DNA of 64,000 bases from Ignavibacteria bacterium. Lineage in GTDB: Bacteria; Bacteroidota; Ignavibacteria; Tepidaquicellales; Tepidaquicellaceae. Position 1 is the first letter of the stretch. Every line of letters begins with the position of its first letter. The translations under genes were made by a program, and so were the position numbers. Under the pieces are notes generated by a model that searched no databases, had not been told where the DNA came from, and worked only from the letters and a program-made list of their open reading frames with translations. Shown here piece by piece: positions 50,359 through 62,207 of the stretch. The stretch is taken from contig JADJTX010000020.1 in NCBI GenBank assembly GCA_016710985.1, forward strand, positions 23,009-87,008. The letters run 5' to 3'.

Positions 50359-53300
50359 TTATTTCAAAAGCACCATCTTCTTTGTAGCAATAAATCCATT
50401 AGTCTCTATCTTATAAAAATATATCCCGCTTGAAAGATTGCTTCCGTTGAAGTCAACTGTATATCTCAGATACTTTGAACTCGTTATTAAGTAATCTTGC
50501 AATTTCTCTTCCGAGTAAATTGTAGATTATTAATTTTACATTACCGTCTTGTGGTAAGTCAAAATTTATTTTAGTCACCGGATTAAATGGGTTTGGATAT
50601 TTTTTGAAAGGCTGTATACAGTTGGCATAATATTAATGACATCTTTTGAACTATTGTCCTTCGTAGAGCCGAATACTTTCTGAATATTTCCGTTAACATT
50701 ATTTATATGCTCAGTAATATCTTTTGGCTTTTTAACTTTTATTACTTCACCCAAAGTTTTCTTTACCTTCAATTCCGATCTCTCAGTCTTACTTGCATTT
50801 CCTTCTTTTACTTTCTTCTCAAGCGATTTTACTTTTTCAATTTCTATTTCTCTTGATGTTTGAAAAGAATTAATAACGTTTTCTTCTATTACTTTCCTGT
50901 CTTTCTAAAATCTCTTCGGATCGTATTTGTCCCCCGGCTCATCATCGAAGATTTGGAATTTGGAATTTTGGATTTGGGATATATTGTTATCTAATATGTT
51001 GTCAAATCCAAAATCTAAATTTTCAAATTCCAAATTCGACATTCCAAATTCCAAGTTTTTCATCCATTTCAAAATGATTATTAAGAATGTATGCCTCAAA
51101 TTGTCCAGTCCATCATCTCGTAAAGAGCGCATTTAACCCGCCTGCATTTAGATCAGGTTCGGAATGAAATGAGGAATTGCTTACCATTACAAACCCGCAG
51201 TTTATTATATTTACGGCATAAGTACTGTAAAGCCCGTAAGGTGAAATATTTTCAAAATTAGTTCTTTCAATTTCTACATTTGGACAATTTTGAAGTTCTA
51301 GACCTTTCCAGAAATTTCGTCTTTTGCCTTGAGATAAAACGGAATATTTGCCGAAGGCGAAATTCCACTTTTGAAGTCTCCTTCATACATTTTTATTCTT
51401 GCCGAACTGTCAAAGCAAAGTTGATTGTAGTTCCTGGTCTTATGTTGATGTCGAAGCCACTATTGTTCACTTTACCCTTGCAGTCAAATCTACCTGAGCA
51501 GTCTTCATTTGTAACCAAAGTCCCGCCTTCTCGCATCACAGGAGCGAGTTTGTAAAGTTTGCCTTCGCCGGGCATGTACTATTCAAGATTTATATCTGTT
51601 TCTTTTCTTATCGAAAGTTTCTATCAATGAATCATTCGCTGGCATCTATTACACTCCAGTTATTAAAGCCTGAAAGCTGAAGATCCGAATCAAACATTAT
51701 TCTTACATATCTCCTCCTCTCGTTGTTATCATTATTTGTCGAATCGTCTAAAAACGGCGAACATCTCCTGTTAACTACCATAAAATATTTTGTGTTCGGC
51801 TCGCTATTCTGAAATGTCGCAACCTGCAAATACCTGTCTTCCTTGCATTCGTAAACCATTCCTGAAGGATTAGAACCCGGATTATCTTCAACACAACCTG
51901 GATTCGAGCCAAATGGTTTGTATGTGATTACATCTGAGAAAAAAGTTTGGGAATAAAGATTACTGTATTCACTTCGTAAAATGTAGCTAGCCACCCAAGA
52001 CCCGGGAAAAGTTATCAAAACATCGTCCACTATCAGTGCTCGTCATTACATAATATATCATTCCCTTTGCACCATATGAAATTCCAAGATAGCTTAATAA
52101 TGAGATGTCATTATTAAGTGGTTCTCTTAACCTGTGACCTAATGAATACCAGCTATGCGTCTGAATAAGATTAATAAAAGGTATATCTGCAAGATTTGAA
52201 ATTTTTCTTGCGAGTTTATAGTATGAAGGAATATCATACTCATCTCATTTGTTCATATTCAAAATGGTTTTGCAGCCAGTCTTCGTACTGTGGTCACGCT
52301 TTACCGGGCTCTCTAGCAAGGGTTCTAAGAGGAGGTTCGTAATCATATACTGCAATGTTCTAGGAAACAGCAATTATTAAGTCCACTTCACACTATCACT
52401 AAGAATTCCAAGCCCCATAAAAATCTCTTTGATTCCTAAACTGTCTATTAGTGTCCTCTTAACATATTCGGCTGAAGTTCTGACAGTATCAAAATGCGGT
52501 ATATGAATTTTGAATGTCGAATAATTAAAATCACACATTAAACCAAAGTTATTTTCTCCATCAAATGAATTTATTTTTCTGCTCACATACGCCATACATG
52601 GAATCTGATTGAACCTCAAATTCCTCGATGTAAAATCTATAGGCTGCATTTGGAAACAACGAGGCAATGTCCTGTACTTCCCATTTGAGCCAAGTACTGT
52701 CAAAAGTACCTTTGAATAGATTATGAGCAATCTCATTATCCACTCTTACATAATCAATCCACATATCGCATTGACCGTACCAATATACTTTGAAGTCAAC
52801 GCACAGCTTGTGTCCCAAAGATCTTTACAATTCGGGTTGAATGGTGAGGTTAAAGTGGTATCTATTACTAAAGTTGTATCATTAAAAATATAATTAAATT
52901 CTTCAATATATTTTCCGCTATATTGGTCTTGTGAATTTAAGAAATGCCTAACTCGAAGAGTAACTATCTTTATTATATCTCCATTGAAATCATTTACGAT
53001 AATTTTGCAAATAGGAGTTTCAGGATTAAGAGTTTGAGCTGAAGATGAATCAATTCTTATCTTTGGCTTTATATGCCAGATATAATTTTCATCAACTGCT
53101 TTACCTCCCCATGAAGATATGCAGTTAATCTGCTCACGGTTTGCTTTCAAGCCCTTTACTACGTACCCGGGCTGATCAACTAAGGTACTGCATCTGACAA
53201 CTTTTATTTCGTTTCCAAATACTGAATTGTCAACGATGTCTGTACCTGTCTTATTCGAATCCAATGAAGAATTGTCTCTATTTTTATAAGTGTAAAACCA

Positions 53301-53728
53301 ATAATCGGGATTAACCATGCCTGCTTCTTCACACTGGTAATCGCTTCTTTGTCCGAAACACAATCGCAGGATTTTTCCTCTGTTCATTAATGTATACATT
53401 CCGGAATCCCGGTTCGTCCTGATATATCTTCAACTCCATCATGATAATCTTCATATTCTGCAACTGTGAAATCAAATGCTGCCCAATTGTTATGAACCGT
53501 TCTCCAGCCATTATTTCCATCCGGATATCTGTGCCACAGGTTTATTCCAAGTGAATCAACCTGCCGGTCATATCTGCCTTCAGCGCCGCTTTCAAGAACA
53601 CCTATTATAAAAGTAGTGTCAGGATCAGGAAGCAATGAAGTGATTTCTACCAATTCAGTTTTATTGAAAAATCTGAATGCAAAAGCTGTAATACATATTA
53701 CAAAAATTACAGTAATTTTTGTTTTCAT
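50359..53728 (-). CDS. Protein A1: large secreted protein with barrel-like N-terminus, beta-helix and T9SS domain (many frameshifts)
   Basis: Full-length member of the A family. The signal peptide is MKTKITVIFVICITAFAFRF. The N-terminal half (FIIGVLESGAEGRYDRQVDS, LGINLWHRYPDGNNGWRT, then IWHIKPKIRIDSSS and VDFKVYWYGQCDMWIDYVRV) is of unknown type. Near 52100-52300, NLADIPFINLIQTHSWYSLG and LLSYLGISYGAKGMIYYVM look like late strands of a TIM barrel, as in glycosidase-like proteins. A segment at 51140-51300 (NCPNVEIERTNFENISPYGL) has beta-helix periodicity. The C-terminus is KYPNPFNPVTKINFDLPQDG to KKMVLLK, a T9SS domain. At least eight indels break it. About 1120 residues if repaired. Function unknown. 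Confidence 0.6.
50941..51062. repeat. AATTTGGAATTTGG-type inverted repeat inside the A1 frame
   Basis: GATTTGGAATTTGGAATTTT on the left is complemented by CAAATTCCAAATTC and TTCCAAATTCCAAG on the right. It lies within the open minus-strand frame of A1 (NLEFGMSNLEFENLDFGFDN). Confidence 0.55.
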
Positions 53729-53776
53729 GATAATTAGGTTTAATATTATTTTATAAAGAATTTTATTGTCAAACTA

Positions 53777-55129
53777 TTACTTAATTAAAATCATTTTGAT
53801 TACATCTTTAAAATCCTCTGCATTCAAAATCCCCAAATAAATTCCGGAACTAAGAGCGCCGCCATCAAATTCTGCTTCATATGTTCCGGGTACATGTTCC
53901 TGATTGACAAGCTCAATCACTTTTCTTCCGTTTATATCGAATATCTTTAGTTTGATTTTGGTTCTTTTAAAAACATCATAGCGGATCTTTGTCTTTGGAT
54001 TGAACGGATTGGGGAAGTTTTGATAAAGCATGAAATCTTCCGGAATTTCGGATGAAATATGTTTGACACCGGTATAGATAGTTGTATCCCCACCTACATT
54101 TGTGTATATGCCACCTAAATAATTCTGATATGCCCAACCAGTATTATTGTCTGAGAAGTTTGTGAAAAATATTTTTTAAATTTTATTTCATTTGTATCCG
54201 GTAATTGGTATCCCCATGTATCTCCACCGTTAGTGGTTTTGAAAATTATACCTTTCCATGATGCCACCAAATAGAAAGCTTGTGGTCCTACAGCATAGAT
54301 TGTTCCGTCTTTATTTAATTTTTGATATTTCACCTACACCATTAGATGAAATAGTATCATTTATTGAAGGAAGAGTTTGTTGAATCCAATTCAAACCGCC
54401 ATCAGTAGTTTTTCTAATTGCGCCCATTGCTACTCTCCATCCTGTCAAGCTGTCAATAAAATGAATATCGATAAATCCCAGTTCAGGCTGTAAACTATTC
54501 CATGTATTTCCGCCATCACTGGTTCGTAAAAGATTACCTCTTGATGCAAATCCTAGTTCATTATTTGCAAAATAAATCTTGTCCGGATTTTGAGAACCTC
54601 CCCTAACAATATTTCTCGTCCAGCTTGCTCCGCCGTTTGTTGCTGAAAGATTCCGCCAAAGTGAAGCCTCATGTATTGCTATCCATATTGTATCTTCATT
54701 TATCACATCCATATCATCATAAAATATTTGTCCACCAGGTCCGTTGATGGAGAACCAATTGTCTCCGCCATTTGTAGATTTAGCAATCTTGCACCTTGTA
54801 CTATATCCGCCGCAGACAAACCCAGTACTGCTATTTAAAAAATATACTTTGCTGTAATCTCTGAAATCTGAGAATTTTAATTCCCAGTTATTTCCGCCAT
54901 TGGTTGTTTTTATTATGTATCCTGATAAATCATTTGGCATATCGTTTCCTGTGACAATCCATCCATTCAAGCTGTCAAGAAAAAACATATCTGAAACCTG
55001 AAAATTAGGTAAACTATCAGGCAGCATCTGCTTCTGCCATCCGCTTGGAGGATTGTGTGCAAGATCGAATGAAATGATGATAAGAAGTATTGAAAGAAAA
55101 AATAATATGCGGTAGAATTTGTTTTCCAT
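53777..55129 (-). CDS. Protein B1: secreted YCF48/BNR propeller with T9SS sorting domain (frameshifted)
   Basis: About 450 residues if repaired. Signal peptide RILFFLSILLIIISFDLA, then NPPSGWQKQMLPDSLPNF. Five or six blades follow, each with a W-V-T or A..G segment and KTTNGGNNWELKFSD-type asp-box, the YCF48/HCF136-like pattern. The frame breaks near 54320 (one base) and again near 54180, then ends QNFPNPFNPKTKIRYDVFKR to VIKMILIK. Almost identical to B2 over the first 200 residues, but the sorting domain matches that of B3. Upstream is a perfect Bacteroidota promoter; the A1 gene begins 48 bp downstream, so B2-B1-A1 probably form one unit. Confidence 0.78.
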
Positions 55130-55157
55130 TGAAAATCTTATTTGATTAGACTTTAGT

Positions 55158-55188
55158 CAAACTTAGTTTATATATTTTGATAATTCAA
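55158..55188 (-). promoter_or_regulatory. Bacteroidota-type promoter of B1
   Basis: On the minus strand, TTG (55188-55186), a 20-base spacer, then TAAGTTTG (55165-55158): an exact TAnnTTTG match. ATG 55129 follows after about 28 bases. Confidence 0.7.
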
Positions 55189-55215
55189 TTTTAATACCGG
55201 GAAAGCAAAGTCAGT

Positions 55216-56587
55216 TTATTTTATCAATACCATACGTTTAGTTTGGAAAAACTTCTCGCTTGTGTTGTCTGCTGTGATTTCAATCCTGTAAAAGTAAACT
55301 CCCGAAGAAAGGTTTGTTCCGTCAAAGCCGCTGATAAACTTGCCTGCCGACCAACCGCCGTTTACTAGCTCTGTCACCATCAGTCCTCTTATATCATAAA
55401 CTCTCAATTTTATATGGCTTGCTGTCTTCAATTCAAATGGAATCGAAGTAACAGGATTAAACGGATTAGGAAAGTTTTGATAAAGCATGAAATTTTTGGA
55501 ACTTCAGATGAAATATGCTTGACACCGGTATAGATAGTTGTATCTCCACCTGTATTCGTATATATCCCGCCATTGATTTGCTGATAAGCCCAGCCAGTAT
55601 TTTTGTCAATAAAGTTAATATAAGAATATTGTTTAAATTTTATGATGTTTGTATCAGGAAGCTGGTAACCCCAAGTATTCCCGGAATCGGTGGTTTTGAA
55701 AATTAACCCCTTTCTTCTTAAAGAACCAATAAATGCTTCAGGCCCTACTCCATATATTACACCATCGCTCAATTTTTGAAATTCTTTCAACTCCATTCTC
55801 AGATATAGTATCGTTAATTGCGGGCAGATTTAATTGAGACCAACTTAAACCTCCATCTATAGTTTTCATTACAAAACCATTTGCTTTATATCCTGTTAGT
55901 GAATCGATAAACTGCATATCATTAAACCAAATGAATGGCTGACTGATTATTGTCCATGTGTCTCCAAAATTTGTGGTTCTTAGATAATTGTTAGTAGCTC
56001 TTGAAGCAAAGCCAAGCTTATTATTCACAAGTAAATTTTATCGGGATTTGAGAACCTCCCGCATAATATTTCCTCGTCCAGCTTCCGCCACCGTTTGTTG
56101 TTAGAAAGATTCCGCCAAGTGAAGCCTCATGTATTGCTATCCATATTGTATCTTCATTTATCACATCCATATCATCATAAAATATTTGTCCACCAGGTCC
56201 GTTGATGGAGAACCAATTGTCTCCGCCATTTGTAGATTTAAGCAATCTTGCACCTGTATTATATCCGCCGCAGACAAACCCAGTACTGCTATTTAAAAAA
56301 TATACTTTGCTGTAATCTCTGAAATCTGAGAATTTTAATTCCCAGTTATTTCCGCCATTAGTTGTTTTTAATATATATCCTGATAAATCATTTGGCATAT
56401 TGTTTCCTGTGACAATCCATCCATTCAAGCTGTCAAGAAAAAACATGTCTGAAACCTGAAAATTGGGTAAACTATCAGGCAGCATCTGCTTCTGCCATCC
56501 GCTTGGAGGATTGTGTGCAAGGTCAAATGAAATGATGATGAGAAGTATCGAAATGAAGAATAATATACGGTAGAATTTGTTTTCCAT
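55216..56587 (-). CDS. Protein B2: secreted YCF48/BNR propeller with T9SS sorting domain (frameshifted)
   Basis: Paralogue of B1 with the same signal peptide and blades (STNGGDNWFSINGPGGQIFY, TTNGGGSWTRKYYAGGSQ). Breaks near 56030, 55790 and 55490 are each repaired by one base. The sorting domain QNFPNPFNPVTSIPFELKTA to KFFQTKRMVLIK differs from that of B1 and instead matches B4. The first ~550 bp are near-identical to B1, suggesting conversion between them. Surface protein; ligand unknown. Confidence 0.78.
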
Positions 56588-56615
56588 TTTGATGTTCGTT
56601 CGATTAGACTTTAAG

Positions 56616-56646
56616 GAAACTTAATTTATATTTTTTGTTAGGTCAA
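56616..56646 (-). promoter_or_regulatory. Bacteroidota-type promoter of B2
   Basis: On the minus strand, TTG (56646-56644), 20-base spacer, TAAGTTTC (56623-56616), one mismatch to the -7 consensus. The block up to the ATG is shared with 59384 and 60824. Confidence 0.6.
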
Positions 56647-56654
56647 TTTCATTT

Positions 56655-58020
56655 CTATCTTGCTGCCAGAATCCCATACGCGCCCTAAAAATCTCTTTCG
56701 AACCTAATCTGTCTACTAAAGTTCTTTTTAATATATTCAGCAGAGGGTCTTACAGTATCGAAACCCGGTGTGTGTATTTTAAAAGTCGAATAATTAAAAT
56801 CACACATAAATCCGAAGGTGTTTTCTCGGTCTAATGTATCTATTTTCCTGCTGACATACTCCATGCATGGTATCTGGTTAAACTCAAACTCTTCTATGTA
56901 AAATCTATATGCTGCATTTGGAAACAGTGTGGCAATAGAATCTGCCTCCCACTTAAGCCAGTTTTGATATTGAACAAATTGTGGATTTTGTAAATCATTA
57001 CTAAATAAATCGTGTGCTATCTCATTATCGACCCTTACATAATCAATCCACATATCACATTGACCGTACCAATAAACTTTGAAGTCAACCGCACAGCTTG
57101 TGTCCCAAAGATCCTCGCAATTCGGGTTGAATTTCTCGAAATTTGAAGGGTCAATAATTAATTGTATCATTACTAATATAATTGTATTCCTCCATAAAAT
57201 TTCCATTATACTGATTTTGCTGAATCTAAAAAGTGTCTTGCTCTTATATTAACTCTTTTTATTAGATTTTCATCAAAATCTAAAATATCAACTTTAAAAA
57301 TAATTTTTGCGAATTGATAGGATTTTTAATGAATGTACTGTCAACCCTAATCTTCGGTTTTATATGCCAGATATAATTATCATCAACAGCTTTACCTCCC
57401 CATGAAGCTATACAGTTTATCTGCTCACGGTTTGCTTTCAAACCCTTTACAACATAACCCGGCTCATCAACCAAGGTACTGCATCTGACAACTTTTATTC
57501 CATTTCCAAATACTGAATTGTCAACGATGTCTGTACCTGTCTTATTGGAATCTGGTGATAGATTATCCCTGTTTTTATAAGTATAAAACCAGTAATCGGG
57601 ATCAACCATGCTGTCTTTTTCACATTGATAATCACTTCGTTGACCGAAACACAAACGTAGTATTTTCCCCCTGTTCATTAATGTATACATACCCGAATCG
57701 CGGTTGGTCCTGATTATATCTTCAACACCTTCATGATATTCCTCATATTCTGCATCTGTGAAATCAAATGCTGCCCAATTGTTATGAACCGTTCTCCAGC
57801 CATTATTTCCATCAGGATACCTGTGCCAGAGATTTATTCCCAATGAATCCACCTGCAGATCGTATCTTCCTTCGGCTCCGCTTTCAAGAACACCTATAAT
57901 GAATGTACTGTCAGGATCCGTAAGCGAAGAACTAATTTCGGCCAGTTCAGAATTATTGAAAAATCTGAATGCGAAAACAGTAATGCAAATTATAAAAATT
58001 ATTGTAATTTTCGTTTTCAT
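56655..58020 (-). CDS. Protein A2: truncated copy of the A family (frameshifted)
   Basis: Starts KTKITIIFIICITVFAFRF and closely follows A1 through FIIGVLESGAEGRYDLQVDS, DYWFYTYKNRDNLSPDSNKT and the second half DLWDTSCAVDFKVYWYGQCD. Breaks near 57290 and 57200-57240 are single-base type. It ends GSKEIFMGAYGILAAR and TAG at 56655, where A1 continues for another 650 residues. It therefore lacks the barrel-like late strands, the beta-helix and the T9SS domain, and is probably not surface-anchored by T9SS, or is non-functional. The promoter of B2 overlaps its 3' end. Confidence 0.65.
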
Positions 58021-58060
58021 AAAATTATTTTTTATTATTAAGATTTTTAATGATTGTTTG

Positions 58061-59384
58061 TTATTTGACTAAGATCATTCTTATTACATCTTTAAAATTG
58101 CCTGCATTCAAAACAGCAAAATAAATTCCCGAGCTAATTTCTATTCCATTAAACTCTGCTTCATAAGTACCTGCTGATTGTTCCTGGTTAACAAGCTCTA
58201 TAATTTCTCTTCCGTTTATGTCGAATATTTTTAGTTTAACGTCTGTTCTTTTAATATATCATAACGGATTTTCGTCTTTGGATTAAACGGATTAGGAGAG
58301 TTTTGATAAAGCTTAAAACTTTCGGGATTGCAGAGGAAATATTTTAATACTAACATAAATTGTTGTGTCATTGCCTCCTGAGTTTGTATAAATTCCACTG
58401 TTAACATTACTATATGCCCAACCTAATTTAGAATTAAAAAAAATCTAAAAGAAATCTGAGTATCCATAGCTTGTATCAGGAATTTGGTATCCCCAGTTTA
58501 AGCCCCCGTTTGATGTAAAATATAATATACCTCTTGTTTGAAAACTTGATTCCTTACCGGGTGCGAATATATTCGCACCAACTGCCCAAATTGTATCTTT
58601 AACCTTACTGAATCTTACAGCATCAGGATTAAAAAAATTTGTATCATTGGGGAGAGATTGCTGTATCCATGATAATCCTCCATCTATTGTTTTCATCATG
58701 AATCCATTGGATTTATATCCGGTCAGTGAATCAATAAATACCATATCATTAAACCAGATAAACGGACCAATTATTATCTCCCATGTCTCGCCTCCGTTAG
58801 ATGTTCTTAAATAATTATTTGTAGATCGCGTGGCAAATCCCAATCTGCTGTTAGCAAAATAAATCTTGTCCGGATTTTGAGAACCTCCCGCATAATATTT
58901 CCTCGTCCAGCTTCCTCCGCCGTTGTTGTTAGAAAGACCCCGCCGTCAAAGCTGTTTTCATCTGACCCAAATTGAATCCTCATTTTAAAACATACATATC
59001 ATTCGCCACGCGCGTCCAGAAGGAATATTATTCCAGTCCATTTCCAATCCCGCATTAGTGGTTTAAAAATATCAACTCCGCATATGTAGCCTGTGTTTAT
59101 TATTTAGAAATTGAATGATTTAATAATGACTAACACTATCTGTAGTTTGCCAATTCTCTCCGGCATTAGTTGTCTTTAGTATATATGCAGATTAGATTCC
59201 AAGTATGCTGTTGTTGCATAACCATTGAGACTGTCTAGAAAACCATATCTGAAATATCCCTACCGTTCAGTCAGGCAGCATCTGCTTCTGCCATCCGCCT
59301 GGGAGGATTGTGTGCAAGGTCGAATGAAATGATAATGAGAAGTATCGAAAGAAAAAATAATATGCGGTAGAATTTGTTTTCCAT
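58061..59384 (-). CDS. Protein B3: YCF48/BNR propeller with T9SS domain (heavily frameshifted)
   Basis: ATG 59384 with the shared start (MENKFYRILFF). The N-terminal third (58900-59384) is riddled with indels. The middle, GFATRSTNNYLRTSNGGETW and MMKTIDGGLSWIQQSLPNDT, is cleaner. The sorting domain (58061-58300) matches the B1 type, ending near MILVK. Its position in the second cassette equals that of B1 in the first. Confidence 0.6.
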
Positions 59385-59412
59385 ATTGATGTTCGTTCGA
59401 TTAGACTTTAGG

Positions 59413-59443
59413 GAAACTTAATTTATATTTTTTGTTAGGTCAA
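59413..59443 (-). promoter_or_regulatory. Bacteroidota-type promoter of B3
   Basis: On the minus strand, TTG (59443-59441), 20-base spacer, TAAGTTTC (59420-59413). Same block as before B2 and B4. Confidence 0.55.
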
Positions 59444-59470
59444 TTTCATAAAAGAGAAAGCTAAGTACAT

Positions 59471-60824
59471 TTATTTCATCAATACCATACGCTTTGTCTG
59501 GATAAAACTTCTCGCTTGTGTTGTCTGCTGTGATTTCAATCCTGTAAAAGTAAACTCCCGAAGAAAGGTTTGTTCCGTCAAAGCCGCTGATAAACCTGCC
59601 TGCCGACCATCCGCCGTTTACTAACTCATTTACCATCACTCCTCTTATATCATAAACTCTCAATTTAACATGGCTTGCTGTCTTCAATTCAAATAGAATC
59701 GAAGTAACAGGATTAAACGGACGGGAAAGTTTTGATAAAGCATGAAATTTTTGGAACTTAGATGAAATATGTTGACACCGGTATAGATAGTTGTATCTCC
59801 GCCTGTAATCGTATGTATTCCGGATCCATTTATGTTAGAAGCCCAGCCAATACTTGAGTCAATAAAAAATCTAAAATAATATTTAAAAAAATTTTATTTT
59901 AGATGTATAGGTAATTGATAACCCCAGTTAGTACCACCATTTGAAGTAAATATGAGACCTCTTGTGAAAAACTGCACAATTATATTGGACCAACAGCCAT
60001 AGTTCCATCTTTATGGCATTATGAAATTTCATTTACCATTAGATGAAATTTGTATCATTAATTGAAGGAAGAGTTTGATCTACCCAATTAAATCCTCCAT
60101 TTGTTGTTTTTCATTCATCCTATCGCACTTCCATCCGGTTAAGGTATCAATAAAATGAATATCTGTATATCCCAATTCAGGGTTTAAATTATTCCATGTG
60201 TTCCCTCCATCACTTGTTCTTTAAAAGAATGCTTTTTGATGCAAATCAAGCCTATTGTTTGCAAAATAAATTTTATCCAGGATTTTGAGAACCTCCCTGC
60301 ATAATATTTTCTTGTCCAGTTCGCTCCACCATTGGTCGTTAGAAAGATTCCGCCAGTGAAGCCCCTCATGCTGCTATCCATAAAATGCCCATTTATCGCA
60401 TCCATATCATCACAAAATATTTGCCGCCCGGTCCGCTGATGGAAAACAATTGTCTCCGCCATTTGTCAGATTTTGAATGTCTTGCAAACTGTATTATATC
60501 CACTGAAAACAAACCCCGGTACTGCTATTTAAAAAATTACTTTTGCTGTGATCTAGATATCTGAGTTAATTTTCTCCCAATTATTTCCGCCATTGTTGTT
60601 TTATTATGTATCCTGATAAATCATTTGGCAGATCGTTTCCTGTGACAATCCATCCTGTTAAGCTATCAAAAAAAACATGTTAAACCTGAAAATTTGGTAG
60701 ACCTGAAAGCTATCAGGAGCATTTGCTTCTGCCATCCGCTTGGTGGATTATGTGCAAGATCGAATGAAATGATGATGAGAAGAATTGAAAGAAAAAATAA
60801 TATGCGGTAGAATTTGTTTTCCAT
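59471..60824 (-). CDS. Protein B4: YCF48/BNR propeller with T9SS domain (heavily frameshifted)
   Basis: ATG 60824 with the shared start. Blades are recognisable at 60184-60462 (GGIFLTTNGGANWTRKYYAG) but broken by many indels. The sorting domain KTASHVKLRVYDIRGVMVNE to SGVYFYRIEITADNTSEKFY is nearly that of B2. Equivalent to B2 in the second cassette. The density of errors is much higher than in the first cassette. Confidence 0.55.
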
Positions 60825-60852
60825 ATTGATGTTCGTTCGATTAGACTTTAGG

Positions 60853-60883
60853 GAAACTTAATTTATATTTTTTGTTAAGTCAA
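60853..60883 (-). promoter_or_regulatory. Bacteroidota-type promoter of B4
   Basis: On the minus strand, TTG (60883-60881), 20-base spacer, TAAGTTTC (60860-60853). Same block as before B2 and B3. Confidence 0.55.
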
Positions 60884-60891
60884 TTTCATTT

Positions 60892-62171
60892 CTATCTTGC
60901 TGCCAGAATCCCATACGCGCCCATAAAAATCTCTTTCGAACCTAATCTGTCTACTAAAGTTCTTTGAATATATTCAGCAGACTGACATCAGGATTGTATA
61001 CTCTTCTATGTCGGCTTCAGTTCTTCCTTCAAATGATTATTAAAACTATTAAACTTATTTATCAATCCTATCATTTTATAATCATGATCATTTCCATACC
61101 AATCGCCAAGTATATCATTAAGATATTTAATACAAGCTAAATTTGATTAATCAACTTCTTCCATATAAAACCTTTCACTACATCCCTCCATGAGAGTTTT
61201 CGTAATTGTAATGCATCACTTTATCTTTAATTGTATTTTTACTTTCGGAGCCTTGCTAAGTTTCCTCAGCCTGATCCCTGACTTTCACTTAGTCTATCCA
61301 TACACATCACTTCCCCATACCAGTATATTTCATAATCAACCTTGCAGCTGCTAATAAGCGCAGGGTCGTGTGAAGTTCGACCTCGATTTAGACTGTCTGC
61401 TCTTACAAATAAATTGAGAAAGAAATAGTCTTCAATATATTCACCATTATAACTTGAACCTATAAAGTCTCTAAAATTATTAGTTCTAATTATAAATTCA
61501 CTTACAACATCTCCATTAAATGCTTTAATAACTACTTTCGCAACATTCTTCGTTGAACCAAATGCATCCTGAGTACTGATTCTCATTCTGGGCTTCACAT
61601 AATAGGTATTAATTACTTTCTGTACATATGGCGGAACATTTATTGGCAGGGGGATCTCATACAAAGGATCATCCGCGAGACCACTCAAAGATTGAAAGCT
61701 GTTTTCATAAACCGAATCAAGTACTCTGGACGGGGGATCAAAGGGTACACCTTGTGTTGTTGCGGCATTAAAGTATCTTACCCTTTGAGTCTCACCCATC
61801 CAGTTATCTGTGGTATCCAATCCGAGACTATGACCATCATAACGAAACCTGTCTGAAGATATTTCCGCCTGAATTATCTGCTCTCTCCCGTATCCTGCCC
61901 ATCTTAAAGTATCCGGTTCAAAATACCCTTCCATACCCGAGCGATGAAGTGAATCTATAAGCTCGTTTATTTTCAGATTGTTCGGATAATTATTTCCTGC
62001 ATAGAAAGAGCTCCAGGTATTCATATGAAGATCCTCATACCAGTTCCATTTTGTGTTCGAGAATCCATAATGAAAATATGCTCCCGTCATTCCTGTCTTA
62101 AATGTTTTAGTCTGTGAATTAACCTGGATTGAAAGGAGTAAGGTAGTGATAAGTAAAAGTATTGTTTTCAT
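60892..62171 (-). CDS. Protein A3: divergent, truncated A-family copy (frameshifted)
   Basis: Signal peptide KTILLLITTLLLSIQVNSQ. The first 300 residues are open and share the A-family plan (MNTWSSFYAGNNYP, IIQAEISSDRF, VKPRMRISTQDAFG, KVDYEIYWYGE) but are far more divergent than A1 versus A2. After MDRLSESQGSG near 61266 the frame is broken repeatedly. The last ~90 bp (60892-60982) are almost identical to the A2 end, giving the same GSKEIFMGAYGILAAR then TAG. It lacks the C-terminal half and T9SS domain found in A1. Function unknown. Confidence 0.6.
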
Positions 62172-62207
62172 ATCTCTTAAATTTAATTTTCTGAAAAATT
62201 ACAGTAA

